The notes beneath the pieces are model-generated. The model did not search any database. It was not told the DNA's origin and saw only the letters and a program-made list of their open reading frames with translations. From NCBI RefSeq assembly GCF_036946495.1, contig NZ_JAQIIX010000002.1:3348001-3412000 (forward strand): DNA of 64,000 nt. The letters are read 5' to 3'. A program made the translations under genes and the position numbers. Origin of the DNA: Mycolicibacterium neoaurum (lineage in GTDB: Bacteria > Actinomycetota > Actinomycetes > Mycobacteriales > Mycobacteriaceae). Below, piece after piece: positions 8,885-16,792 of the stretch; the stretch's first letter is position 1; each line of letters starts with the position of its first letter.

Positions 8885-8925
8885 TATCGGTTGTAGCCGA
8901 TTAACCGTCGGTGTACTGTATCGGT
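8885..8925 (+). promoter_or_regulatory. Promoter with flanking TATCGGT repeats, driving the leader ORF and XRE-ROK gene
   Basis: A sigma-A-like promoter: TTGTAG at 8891-8896, a 17-base spacer, and TACTGT at 8914-8919, which puts the start site on or next to the A of ATG 8927. The heptamer TATCGGT occurs at 8885-8891 and again at 8919-8925, bracketing the core. ATCGG (8886-8890) and CCGAT (8897-8901) form an inverted repeat around the -35 box. Such placement suits an operator for a self-regulating DNA-binding protein; the XRE-ROK regulator just downstream is the obvious candidate (inference). Confidence 0.5.
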
Positions 8926-8926
8926 C

Positions 8927-9061
8927 ATGAGCGATATTCGTGCGGGGGTTGAGTTGGTGTGCCTCGACGGCGACGGCGACGGCGCTGAACCTCCGGGTGT
9001 TCGGCTTCGCCGTAGTTTGGTGTTTTCAGTCGCGCGGGTGACCGAGGAGGCTCCGGGCTGA
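8927..9061 (+). CDS. Possible leaderless 44-residue leader peptide
   Basis: An ATG frame of 44 codons whose ATG coincides with the predicted transcription start, so it would be a leaderless mRNA, a form that mycobacteria translate efficiently. The peptide starts MSDIRAGVELVCLDGDGDG and ends VARVTEEAPG; it has an acidic DGDGDG stretch and no known domain. It lies 134 bases upstream of the XRE-ROK gene and shares its promoter. A regulatory upstream ORF is possible, but a chance frame cannot be excluded. The 9062-9195 gap holds a tandem CTCTCGCCTG (9114-9123, 9130-9139) and no other feature. Confidence 0.35.
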   Translation: MSDIRAGVELVCLDGDGDGAEPPGVRLRRSLVFSVARVTEEAPG

Positions 9062-9195
9062 CAGATGGTTCCGTGCGCTCAGGTCCTGCTGGGTGCTGCA
9101 CGTGTGTGTCCATCTCTCGCCTGTCTGACCTCTCGCCTGCCCGCCTTGGGAGCGATGTTGAGGTCTCGATTTCGTCACTCCCTTGAAAGGGCACC

Positions 9196-10836
9196 ATGAC
9201 CAACTCTGAGGATTCAACAGGGTCAGAACCGCTATCAACTGATAACGGTGCATTTTTTGCGCAGTTGAAGGAGGGCGTGCGGGCGGATCCGACGACCGAC
9301 GCGGTGTTCCGGGATACAACTCGCAGGATTGAGCTGCTGGAGAAGGGGCGCCGTATCCGGAAAAAGGCGCGCCTTACTCAAGCAGAGGTGGCTGCAGCGA
9401 TGGCAACAACTCAGTCAGCTGTGTCGGATATCGAGACTGGCCGGGTTGACGCCCAACTGCAAACTTTCCAGCGTTACGCACGCGCTATTGGTCGGCGTTT
9501 CGAGTTTAAGTTTGCCAAGGTAGATGATCATGCCGACGGTAGCAGCGAAGATGCGGCGATTAACCAAGTTGGTGAGTTGGCGCTCAGCCCCCTACTCACC
9601 ACACTCGTGGCTGCCCGCCCTGGGGCCAGTACCGAGGATATTTCGAAAGCTATTCCGCTGTCGGAATCCTTTACTAAACTGCTTCTAGACCGCTTGGAGG
9701 ATCGCGGAGCTGTCCGAAGTCGGATGACCGGGCATCGCCGAGTGTATTCATTCGATTACGAGGCCGCGAACTTGGTCGGTGTGTCGATCGAAGGCGATCA
9801 GATCTCTTCAGTTCTCGTAGATATGAACGGGAAGAAGCTTCATTCAAAAACTGTCCCGCTCGCTGACACCAATGTCGATTCTGTGCTTAACACTGTCGTC
9901 GATATTATTGCCGGACTTCACAAAGTTAGCGAGAAGCCCCTGATTGGCGTCGGAGTATGCATTGCAGGAGTAGTGACATCGCATGGCGATGTGAAGTTCG
10001 CGCCTGAGCTACAGAACCAAGAAGATCCCTGGTCTGAAGTGAAGTTCGAGTCGAAGCTTCGCGACGTTCTGCATGAGCGGTTGGGTATCTCGGAGCTCTC
10101 TGTTGTCGTTGAGAACGATGCGAATGCACTAGCGATTTTGGAATACCTCCGAAAAGAACCGAGTGGCGAATCGGTAATCACTCTCCTAATTAGCGACACG
10201 GGAACTGGCGCGGGAGTGATGATAGATGGACACCTTGTTCGTGGCGCGCACTCATCTGCTGGTGAAGGTGGCCATACTATCGTTGACCCGAGTGGACCTA
10301 AGTGCCGTGCAAACTTGCCGCATAGGGGATGCTTAGAAACGGTGGCCAGTGTTCGGAGCATACTAGACCAGCTGGATATAGAAGTAAATAATCACGAAGG
10401 GTTTGCTCATCGTGTGAACTTAGCGGATCAGCTTGTCCGATCCAATGATGCCAATGCTATCGATGCATTTAATCGGTCAGGTCATTTTCATGGACAGTTC
10501 CTCGCGGGTACCATTCTGCTGCTCGACCCTGCTCGGATCGTAGTTTATGGACCTCCCTACATCGTTGACACGGAACGATTTGCTTGCGCTTCTTATTTTC
10601 AAAGTGGGCTCAAAAGCGCGCTCGCCGATGCGACAGCGCGGCGCTCAGGATTTGCTGATGAAACGCCGATAAGATGGATGCAGCTCGTGGATGCCGGGCG
10701 CAGGGATGATATGAGGGCAGTTGCTGCGAGTGCGACAGCGTTCTGGGACTTCTTGAAGCAGCCGGCTCATTCGCGACTATTAGGGCAGAGGCTCGAATCG
10801 TGGAGAGGTGTCAAAGAAGTGCTTTCATCGAGCTAG
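9196..10836 (+). CDS. XRE helix-turn-helix / ROK-family fusion regulator
   Basis: A 546-residue protein in three parts. Residues about 43-105 form an XRE HTH (GRRIRKKARLTQAEVAAAM, TTQSAVSDIETGR, YARAIGRRFEF) that resembles HigA-type antitoxins. About 120-185 look like a winged helix (SPLLTTLVAARPGA, then TGHRRVYSF). From about 190 it is a ROK sugar-kinase fold with ENDANALA, SDTGTGAGVMIDGHLVRGAH and GHTIVDPSGPKC. The N-terminal phosphate loop of ROK kinases is replaced (VSIEGDQI), and the Cys cluster lacks one cysteine, so it is more likely a ligand-sensing repressor than a kinase. A strong GAAAGGGCACC precedes the ATG. Codon use is AT-richer than in neighbouring core genes, a sign of transfer. 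It is 19 bases before the pentapeptide gene. Confidence 0.75.
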   Translation: MTNSEDSTGSEPLSTDNGAFFAQLKEGVRADPTTDAVFRDTTRRIELLEKGRRIRKKARLTQAEVAAAMATTQSAVSDIETGRVDAQLQTFQRYARAIGRRFEFKFAKVDDHADGSSEDAAINQVGELALSPLLTTLVAARPGASTEDISKAIPLSESFTKLLLDRLEDRGAVRSRMTGHRRVYSFDYEAANLVGVSIEGDQISSVLVDMNGKKLHSKTVPLADTNVDSVLNTVVDIIAGLHKVSEKPLIGVGVCIAGVVTSHGDVKFAPELQNQEDPWSEVKFESKLRDVLHERLGISELSVVVENDANALAILEYLRKEPSGESVITLLISDTGTGAGVMIDGHLVRGAHSSAGEGGHTIVDPSGPKCRANLPHRGCLETVASVRSILDQLDIEVNNHEGFAHRVNLADQLVRSNDANAIDAFNRSGHFHGQFLAGTILLLDPARIVVYGPPYIVDTERFACASYFQSGLKSALADATARRSGFADETPIRWMQLVDAGRRDDMRAVAASATAFWDFLKQPAHSRLLGQRLESWRGVKEVLSSS

Positions 10837-10855
10837 CTGAGCAAAAGCAATAACA

Positions 10856-11677
10856 ATGAAGCGCATTTGGCAAGCTGCAGGTATTGTATTCGTGGTTGTG
10901 GCCGCGGTGGTCGCGGTGCATGTATTCGCATTAATCCTTACTGATGGTAAGACCACGGAAGCTGCAAAGACAATCAATGATGCACGAGCCTCAGTTGTGC
11001 AAATCGCGGGAGGCATCGGCTTAGTGGGTGGTCTGCTGTTCACCTGGCGCACATACGCACTGAGTCGGACATCGCAACGCGCCGAACGTTTCGCCAAGGC
11101 AGTAGGGCAACTTGGGGAGTCAAGTGAGTCTGTCCGTGCTGGCGGGATATACGCGCTAGCGAAGCTGGGTCAAGAGGACAAAGCGTACTGGCCTTTGATC
11201 GAAGATCTGCTGTCTGCACATCTAAGGGAAAGGGCAAAGCCAAATAAAAAGCGAACAGTTGATCTCACGGCTGCAATTAAAGTGCTGGGTGCTCGTCCGG
11301 TGGCTAATCCCGTTCGAGCACTTGACTTGCGACAGATTTGCGTCACGCAAGCGAATTTTTCTAACGGAAATTTTGAGAACGGTTGGTTCGACGGTGCCTC
11401 GCTTTATGAAGCAGACTTGACGGATAGTAATTTCCGGGGCGCTCGAATGCCGAAAGTAACTCTAACCAGCGCAAAGTTGAATGGCGTCGACTTGCGTGAG
11501 TCCATACTTAGTGAGGCTGATCTGCGCGGTGCTGACTTCTATGTTGCAAAACTCGAGGATGCCGATATTGCCGGTGCGTATATATTTGATGCGAAGAACT
11601 TAACGCCTGAACACCTGGCGGCGACGAAGGGCTCACCTAACTCACATCCGAACGGGCCTAACTCTAAGACGGACTAA
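10856..11677 (+). CDS. Membrane-anchored pentapeptide-repeat protein
   Basis: A 273-residue protein. Two transmembrane helices (about 5-28 and 47-63) are followed by an ERFAKAVGQLGESSESVRAG segment and GGIYALAKLGQED, a cytosolic module common in actinobacterial membrane pentapeptide proteins. From about 150 to 240 there are A(D/N)LXX repeats (ANFSNGNF, ADLTDSNFRGA, ADLRGADF, ADIAGAYI) that should fold as a short right-handed beta helix. Function is unknown. It probably shares a transcript with the XRE-ROK gene 19 bases upstream, and its stop overlaps the convergent gene by four bases. Codon use is AT-richer than in core genes. Confidence 0.78.
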   Translation: MKRIWQAAGIVFVVVAAVVAVHVFALILTDGKTTEAAKTINDARASVVQIAGGIGLVGGLLFTWRTYALSRTSQRAERFAKAVGQLGESSESVRAGGIYALAKLGQEDKAYWPLIEDLLSAHLRERAKPNKKRTVDLTAAIKVLGARPVANPVRALDLRQICVTQANFSNGNFENGWFDGASLYEADLTDSNFRGARMPKVTLTSAKLNGVDLRESILSEADLRGADFYVAKLEDADIAGAYIFDAKNLTPEHLAATKGSPNSHPNGPNSKTD

Positions 11678-12024
11678 AGTTCAAGACGCTCGAACCTCGA
11701 TTGGGACAGTGTCCATGCGCTTTCCGGAAGTTTCGGTACAGCCTCCTGCGCACTGCGCACGAGCGTGACATGGAGTGCGAGTAGTTTGCGATCTATCTCG
11801 GCGTAAGTAACAAATAGACACATTCCTGGCTGTCGCGCCACTGTGAGGCACCGCAGTCGACGATACTGACTCTCAGTTGGTTGCCGGCCGTGGACTCGAC
11901 GATGTTCAAGATAGGCATAGGCCTCTGCCTCTAACTCTCGACGAAGAGCGCCACATTCGGAGAACCGGTCGTGCCAGTCGTCTATTGCTGACGAACAGAA
12001 AACCCACTCAAGCGGTTGACCCAA
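11674..12024 (-). CDS. Hypothetical protein, possible RelE/HigB-like fold
   Basis: A 116-residue product read from a TTG at 12024, supported by GGGGGAG eight bases upstream. The layout is a short strand (EWVFCSSAIDDW), a long helical stretch (ALRRELEAEAYAYLEHRR), then two strands (RRLRCLTVA, MCLFVTYAEIDRKLLALHVT) ending in a basic helix. This strand-helix-strand plan and the LALHVTLV end recall RelE/HigB toxins, but no diagnostic residue is conserved and no antitoxin gene lies directly beside it; the nearest XRE domain is in the ROK fusion. It is convergent with the pentapeptide gene. The toxin idea is weak. Confidence 0.5.
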   Translation of the reverse strand: MGQPLEWVFCSSAIDDWHDRFSECGALRRELEAEAYAYLEHRRVHGRQPTESQYRRLRCLTVARQPGMCLFVTYAEIDRKLLALHVTLVRSAQEAVPKLPESAWTLSQSRFERLEL

Positions 12025-12435
12025 TGTTGGTGCTCCCCCGAAGTTTGCTGAAAATGCGCGACATCAACTCGCAGTCTGCATCCTACTGTTTAACGCCGTA
12101 GGGCCTATGCCAAACGGTGGCGACAGGCTTACAACGATAAGATTCAAACCACTTTAGTGTCCCCAACTGCACGCGACCCCAGCCGATACTTCACGTTGCG
12201 TGAGCGGGCTGTGGGGGCGTGTCGGGAGCTAAGTGCCGAGGGGGCTTTAGCTCGCCTAGCGCTGCCATAGCCTGCACGCGGCGGCGGAGCAATCGTCGCA
12301 AAATTCCGAAGTTGACGTACTCCGAAGCAGGGTGGGAGGCGAGCACTTTTGCAGGTCGAATGGCGTCAGTGCTTGACTCTAAGTATCGGTATAGAGATCC
12401 GCATCCAGGTCCTGAACCACTCTCTTTTGGTGGCC
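12025..12435. other. Gene-free right edge of the AT-rich island
   Basis: About 410 bases with no convincing gene on either strand. A plus-strand frame from 12219 and a minus-strand frame to 12505 are open, but neither has a ribosome site or recognisable domain. A small palindrome TCACG-TTG-CGTGA lies at 12191-12203. Base composition returns to the GC-rich chromosomal norm towards 12430. No tRNA, integrase or direct repeat marks the edge. Confidence 0.5.
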
Positions 12436-12936
12436 CTATACCCGCCGATCGGATTCGCTGGCCAGTTCCGCCAGCTGCGGCCCGGAGACGCGATAGGTGG
12501 TCCACTCGGTCTGCGGGGTGCCACCGACGGCGTCATACAGCGCGATGGCGTCGACGTTCCAGTTCAGCACCGCCCAGCTCAGCCGGGTGTAACCGCGGGT
12601 GCGGCATTCGGCGGCCAAGGTGGCCAGCAGTCTGCGGGCCAGGCCGCGCCGGCGAAATGCCGGGCGCACGAACAGATCTTCCAGATAGATCCCGGACACT
12701 CCGTCCCAGGTCGAGAAGTTCAGAAACCAGACCGCTGTCGCCGCGGCCTGTCCGTCGATATCGACGATATGGGCGTGCGCCGTCGCCTGCTCACCGAAAA
12801 GTGCTGTGTGCAGCTGTGTTTCGGTGACGATGCACTCGTCGGCGGCGTTCTCGAACTCGGCCAGCTCACGGATCATCGCCACGATCTCGGCCTCGTCACC
12901 GGGGCGGGCCCGCCGGATCGTCACGTCCTCTGTCAT
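12436..12936 (-). CDS. GNAT family N-acetyltransferase
   Basis: A 166-residue acetyltransferase. ATG 12936 gives the standard start (MTEDVTIRRARPGDEAEIVA); in-frame codons further upstream are not family-like. Motif A is present as DLFVRPAFRRRGLARRLL at about 90-108 with the acetyl-CoA pyrophosphate loop RRRGLA, followed by motif B WAVLNWNVDAIALYDAVG. It resembles the diamine/thialysine-acetyltransferase subgroup. The acceptor is not known. In M. tuberculosis an acetyltransferase (Rv3216) also follows entC, but from memory that copy is shorter. Stop lies at the right border of the AT-rich island. Confidence 0.85.
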   Translation of the reverse strand: MTEDVTIRRARPGDEAEIVAMIRELAEFENAADECIVTETQLHTALFGEQATAHAHIVDIDGQAAATAVWFLNFSTWDGVSGIYLEDLFVRPAFRRRGLARRLLATLAAECRTRGYTRLSWAVLNWNVDAIALYDAVGGTPQTEWTTYRVSGPQLAELASESDRRV

Positions 12937-12997
12937 GCGACTGCCTCGCAGGCTCGGCTTTCGCATGCCGTATTGATGATTCGCTCGCAAGCTTCGC

Positions 12998-14080
12998 TCA
13001 CGGTGTAACCCCCAGTCCTGTCAGGATCGTTCGGAACTTCGTCGTGGTCTCGTCGACCTCGTCATCGGGATCGGATTCGGCGACGATGCCGCCACCGGCA
13101 TGCGCCAGCGCGCTCATCCCGTCCTCAGCCAGCACCGCACACCGGATGGACACCACCCAGCGGCCGTCACCTGCGGCATCGCACCAGCCGACGGCGCCGG
13201 CGTAGAACCCGCGGTCACCCTCCAGCTCGTTGATCAGCGCCGCCGCCAGCTCCGTCGGCACGCCGCCCACCGCGGGCGTCGGGTGCAGCGCCAGCGCAAG
13301 ATCCAGGGCGCTGGTCGCCGCTGAGCGCAACCTGCCGCGGATCGGGGTGCTCAGGTGCCACAGCGCATCGGTGCCGTGCAGTTGTGGTTTGTCGGCGATC
13401 TCCAGATCGGCGCACAGGGGGGCCAGTGCGGCGCGCATCGTGTCGACCACCAGAGCGTGTTCGTGCCGGTTCTTGGTCGAGGCCGCCAGTGCTGCGGCAT
13501 TGCGCGTGTCGATCTCCGGGTCGGCCGAGCGCGGCGCCGATCCGGCGAACGGCTGACAGATCACGGTATCGCCGGAACGTGCGACCAACAGTTCCGGGCT
13601 GGCCCCCACCAGCACGCCGGGGGTTGCCGCCGGCGTCAGGTCAGCCAGGTACACGGTGGCTGTCGGATCGGCGGCGGCCAGGCGCAGCAGCACCGATGGC
13701 GCGTCCCACGGGGTCTGGGCGGTCAACCGCAGCGCACGGGCCAGCACGACCTTCTGCAGCGGCGATCCCGGCGCCCGTAACCGGCGCACCGCCTCGGCGA
13801 CCCGGGCCCGATGCTCGGAACTGGCAGGCAGGGTGTCACGCGTACGGACCCGCGGCGGGTCGATGGGCGCCCAGTCCGGCAGTGCCGCTACCCGGCTGAC
13901 CCTCACCGGCGCGTGCAGCGCCGCGGGCCGGGTGAGATCGAAGGGCAAAGCGCCGACCACCATCGGCGTGGTGCCGGTGCGCAGCGCGTGCCGGGCGGCG
14001 GCCACCTCGGCGAACGCGGTGCCGATACCCTCGCCCAGCACCGTGCCCGCCGGACCGGACAGCACGAAGGAGGGCGTCAC
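12998..14080 (-). CDS. entC: Isochorismate synthase
   Basis: A 360-residue chorismate-utilising enzyme that isomerises chorismate to isochorismate for menaquinone or salicylate/mycobactin synthesis. The GTG at 14080 is chosen because the open frame upstream lies antisense-like over the phosphatase and has no family similarity. Signatures are QKVVLARALRL, the GASPELLV segment, CQPFAGSAPRSADPEID, HLSTPIRGRL, and the C-terminal GAVGWCDAAGDGRWVVSIRC. The start overlaps the phosphatase stop as GTGA, so the two are co-translated. A 61-base gap separates it from the GNAT gene. Confidence 0.9.
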   Translation of the reverse strand: MTPSFVLSGPAGTVLGEGIGTAFAEVAAARHALRTGTTPMVVGALPFDLTRPAALHAPVRVSRVAALPDWAPIDPPRVRTRDTLPASSEHRARVAEAVRRLRAPGSPLQKVVLARALRLTAQTPWDAPSVLLRLAAADPTATVYLADLTPAATPGVLVGASPELLVARSGDTVICQPFAGSAPRSADPEIDTRNAAALAASTKNRHEHALVVDTMRAALAPLCADLEIADKPQLHGTDALWHLSTPIRGRLRSAATSALDLALALHPTPAVGGVPTELAAALINELEGDRGFYAGAVGWCDAAGDGRWVVSIRCAVLAEDGMSALAHAGGGIVAESDPDDEVDETTTKFRTILTGLGVTP

Positions 14081-14694
14081 GTCGGTGGCGGTAGGCACGG
14101 GTTGGGGTGTCCGGTCAGCCCGAGCGCGCTGATCTGACGGACACCCTTCTCGAATCCGCACACCGCGATGGAGGCGGCGGCCATCGAGAACCGCACGCCC
14201 TCCGACACCGGTAGCTCGACCCACCGGCTCAGCAGGGACCGGGAGAAATGTCCGTGCCCGACGAACACCACATCGCGGGTTTCCATATGTTCCAGCGCCA
14301 TCGCGATGGCACGGTCGGCACGCGCACTGACCTGTGCGGCCGACTCGCCGCCGGGGCAATCGTGGGTCCACACGGTCCAGCCCGGCACGGTCTCGCGGAT
14401 CTCACGAGTGGTCAGTCCCTCGTAATCGCCGTAATCCCATTCGGCGAGGTCCGGTGATATGTCGGTGACCCTCAGCCCGGCCAGTTCGGCGGTCTCCAGC
14501 GCGCGCCGCCGTGGACTGGAGATGACCACCGGGTCGGACAACTGCAGTTCGGCCAGTGCCGCCGCGGCCAACCGAGCCTGGTCACGGCCGATGTCGAGTA
14601 GCTCCAGATCGGTGCGGCCGGTGTGTCGACCGCTGCGCGACCATTCGGTTTCGCCGTGCCTCAGCAGTAACAACCGATGCTGGTGGACGCTCAC
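14077..14694 (-). CDS. Histidine phosphatase family protein (Gpm2/Rv3214-like acid phosphatase)
   Basis: A 205-residue phosphoglycerate-mutase-fold enzyme. RHGETEW near residue 12 gives the phosphorylated histidine; SSPRRRALETAEL, WDYGDYEGL and VFVGHGHFSR supply the rest of the site. The M. tuberculosis counterpart, once named gpm2/entD, was shown to be an acid phosphatase rather than a mutase, so that function is preferred. GTG 14694 places the histidine motif where it lies in the family. It overlaps entC by four bases and is divergent from the parA-like gene across 59 bases. Confidence 0.88.
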   Translation of the reverse strand: MSVHQHRLLLLRHGETEWSRSGRHTGRTDLELLDIGRDQARLAAAALAELQLSDPVVISSPRRRALETAELAGLRVTDISPDLAEWDYGDYEGLTTREIRETVPGWTVWTHDCPGGESAAQVSARADRAIAMALEHMETRDVVFVGHGHFSRSLLSRWVELPVSEGVRFSMAAASIAVCGFEKGVRQISALGLTGHPNPCLPPPT

Positions 14695-14753
14695 CGTCGC
14701 GATTCTGCCGCACGCAACCGCCATCTGTTGCATTCGCGTGCTTGGATGGAGGC

Positions 14754-15548
14754 GTGACGCGGGTATTGGCGGTCGCCAATCAAAAGGGTGGGGTCGCCAA
14801 GACCACGACGGTGGCGTCGTTGGGCGCGGCGTTGACGGAAAAGGGCCGGCGGGTGCTGCTCGTCGACCTGGACCCGCAGGGTTCGCTGACGTTCTCCCTG
14901 GGGCACGACCCGGATGCGCTCCCGGTATCGGTGCACGAGGTGCTGCTGGGTGAGGTCGAACCCAGCGCTGCGCTGGTGCAGACCCCCGAGGGGATGACGC
15001 TGTTGCCCGCGAACATCGACCTCGCGGGCGCGGAGGCGATGCTGCTGATGCGTGCCGGCCGCGAGTACGCGCTGAAACGGGCGCTGGACAAGGTGGCCGA
15101 CGATTTCGACGTCGTGATCATCGACTGCCCGCCGTCGCTGGGGGTGCTGACCCTCAACGGGTTGACCGCCGCCGACGAGGCGATCGTGCCGTTGCAGTGT
15201 GAGACGTTGGCCCACCGTGGCGTCGGGCAATTTTTGCGCACGGTCAACGATGTCCAGCAGATCACCAATCCGAATCTGTCGTTGCTCGGCGCGCTGCCGA
15301 CGCTGTACGACTCACGCACCACCCACAGCCGCGATGTGCTCTTCGACGTCGCCGATCGTTATGAGCTGCCGGTCTTGGCGCCACCCATTCCGCGGACCGT
15401 GCGTTTCGCCGAGGCCAGCGCCTCGGGTTCGTCGGTGTTGGCGGGACGAAAGAACAAGGGCGCCAACGCCTATCGTGAGCTGGCCGAGAACCTGTTGAAG
15501 CACTGGAAGTCCGGCAAGACGCTCGCCACCTTCACCCCGGAGGTCTAA
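14754..15548 (+). CDS. ParA/Soj-type ATPase
   Basis: A 264-residue MinD/ParA ATPase. It starts at GTG 14754 behind GGATGGAGGC. The deviant Walker A (NQKGGVAKTTTVASLG) lies at about 9-24, the switch region carries LLVDLDPQGSLTFSLG, and Walker B is VVIIDCPPSLGVLT. No ParB gene accompanies it, so it is not the main chromosomal partition pair; the equivalent M. tuberculosis orphan (Rv3213c) has been annotated Soj/ParA-like. A role in positioning of cell components is inferred. Its stop overlaps the convergent beta-propeller gene by four bases. Confidence 0.9.
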   Translation: MTRVLAVANQKGGVAKTTTVASLGAALTEKGRRVLLVDLDPQGSLTFSLGHDPDALPVSVHEVLLGEVEPSAALVQTPEGMTLLPANIDLAGAEAMLLMRAGREYALKRALDKVADDFDVVIIDCPPSLGVLTLNGLTAADEAIVPLQCETLAHRGVGQFLRTVNDVQQITNPNLSLLGALPTLYDSRTTHSRDVLFDVADRYELPVLAPPIPRTVRFAEASASGSSVLAGRKNKGANAYRELAENLLKHWKSGKTLATFTPEV

Positions 15549-16792
15549 CCCAGCGCCACCACGGTGTCGCCGCGCTGCTCGATGATGGTCGAACCGGACG
15601 TCGCGGGCACCACCGCGGTCTCGGCGGGATCGCGGGCGAGGTCGATATGGCGGAGCCCGGTGCCCGTCTCGCTGTCGAAGACGTCGTACCCGTCGGTGAC
15701 CGGTACCAGTAGTTCACCGGCCATCACCGTGGCCGGGCCGACCGGAGCGCCACCGGCGGCGGGGGAGACGGTGAACTTGTAGCGCAGTCCGTCGGCGGCG
15801 AACACCAGCAGCGAATCACCGGTCCACCAGGTGATCAGATCACCGGTGCGCGAGGCGGTGGCGTAGCGCGACGGTGCGGCGTCCAGCGGAATGCTGGCCG
15901 TCACGGTGCCGGTGTCGTCGACGATGTTGACCACGGGCCGCGGGGTCGGTAGGTACACCGCCGTGGTGGTGTCGGAGACGGCGATCACCCGGGCGTCGGC
16001 ATCGACCGAAACGCCGGGCTGCTGTTCGTATTTGACGTCGGGCACGTCCTCTTCGTCCGATACCCGCAGCAGGGTCAACCGCATCTCGGTCTGCTCTGGA
16101 CAGGACTCCATGATCGAGACCGCCGAGGAACTCGCTTGCGCCGAGACCAGCCGGCACAGCGGGGACACCGGCACGTCGGGTTTGACCCGGGCGTCCAGGG
16201 CGCCCCAGCTGAGCATGCGCACCATGTCCGACCGCCACAGTTCCAGCCTGCTGTCGCCGTAGGACAGCACCGCGTTGCCGTCGGTGGACAGTTTCACCTG
16301 CGGGTCGGCGTAGGCGGTACGGGCGGGGCCGCGTTTGCCGGTGCCGGCGTCGATGGTGCTGACCTGCCCACACCCCCGTGAGTCCGGGTACACCGCGACC
16401 GCGTACTGGTAGACAGACGTGACGCCGCACAGCGGCAGGTCGCGTTCGTAACTCCAGAGTTGTTCCCCGGTGTCCGGTGCCCGGCCGATCACCGTACCAC
16501 CGTCACCGGTCACCAATGCACCCGAAATCGCAAGGGGTTGTGTGGTTTCCGGACTCGTCGCGGTCCACAGCTGACGTAGCCGCTCCGGGACGGCGGTGGC
16601 CGGCGCCGGCGTGGTGACGGGGGTGGCGGCCGGGCGGCTGATCGTGGCACGTGCATCGCTGGTCCACCAGACCAGCGCTGCGATGACGGCGACCGCGCAC
16701 GCGATGGCGACGGCCGCGATCACATCACCGCGGGTGCGGCGTTCCGGCTGCGGCGGGCAGGAGCGCAGCGACCCGGGGATTCTTGGTGTCAC
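15545..16792 (-). CDS. Membrane-anchored beta-propeller-like protein (Rv3212-like)
   Basis: A 415-residue protein. A basic cytoplasmic N-terminus (to about 23) is followed by one transmembrane helix (VIAAVAIACAVAVIAALVWW, about 24-43) and an extracytoplasmic Ala/Pro/Thr linker. The rest shows repeated strand blades of PQQ-propeller type (ISGALVTGDGGTVIGRAPD, GEQLWSYERDL, DAGTGKRGP). No enzymatic motif is seen. It overlaps the rhlE stop by four bases (GTGA), so expression is tied to the RNA helicase. The pairing is preserved in M. tuberculosis (Rv3211-Rv3212), but the role is unknown. Confidence 0.8.
   Translation of the reverse strand: MTPRIPGSLRSCPPQPERRTRGDVIAAVAIACAVAVIAALVWWTSDARATISRPAATPVTTPAPATAVPERLRQLWTATSPETTQPLAISGALVTGDGGTVIGRAPDTGEQLWSYERDLPLCGVTSVYQYAVAVYPDSRGCGQVSTIDAGTGKRGPARTAYADPQVKLSTDGNAVLSYGDSRLELWRSDMVRMLSWGALDARVKPDVPVSPLCRLVSAQASSSAVSIMESCPEQTEMRLTLLRVSDEEDVPDVKYEQQPGVSVDADARVIAVSDTTTAVYLPTPRPVVNIVDDTGTVTASIPLDAAPSRYATASRTGDLITWWTGDSLLVFAADGLRYKFTVSPAAGGAPVGPATVMAGELLVPVTDGYDVFDSETGTGLRHIDLARDPAETAVVPATSGSTIIEQRGDTVVALG

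Noticed and set aside
9114..9139. Tandem CTCTCGCCTG in the leader of the XRE-ROK gene as an operator
   Set aside because: Two pyrimidine-rich 10-mers in a GC-rich leader are weak evidence alone; the TATCGGT repeats are better placed.
12191..12505. Possible 104-residue minus-strand gene at the island edge
   Set aside because: No start site or known domain, and it overlaps the end of the GNAT gene in another frame.
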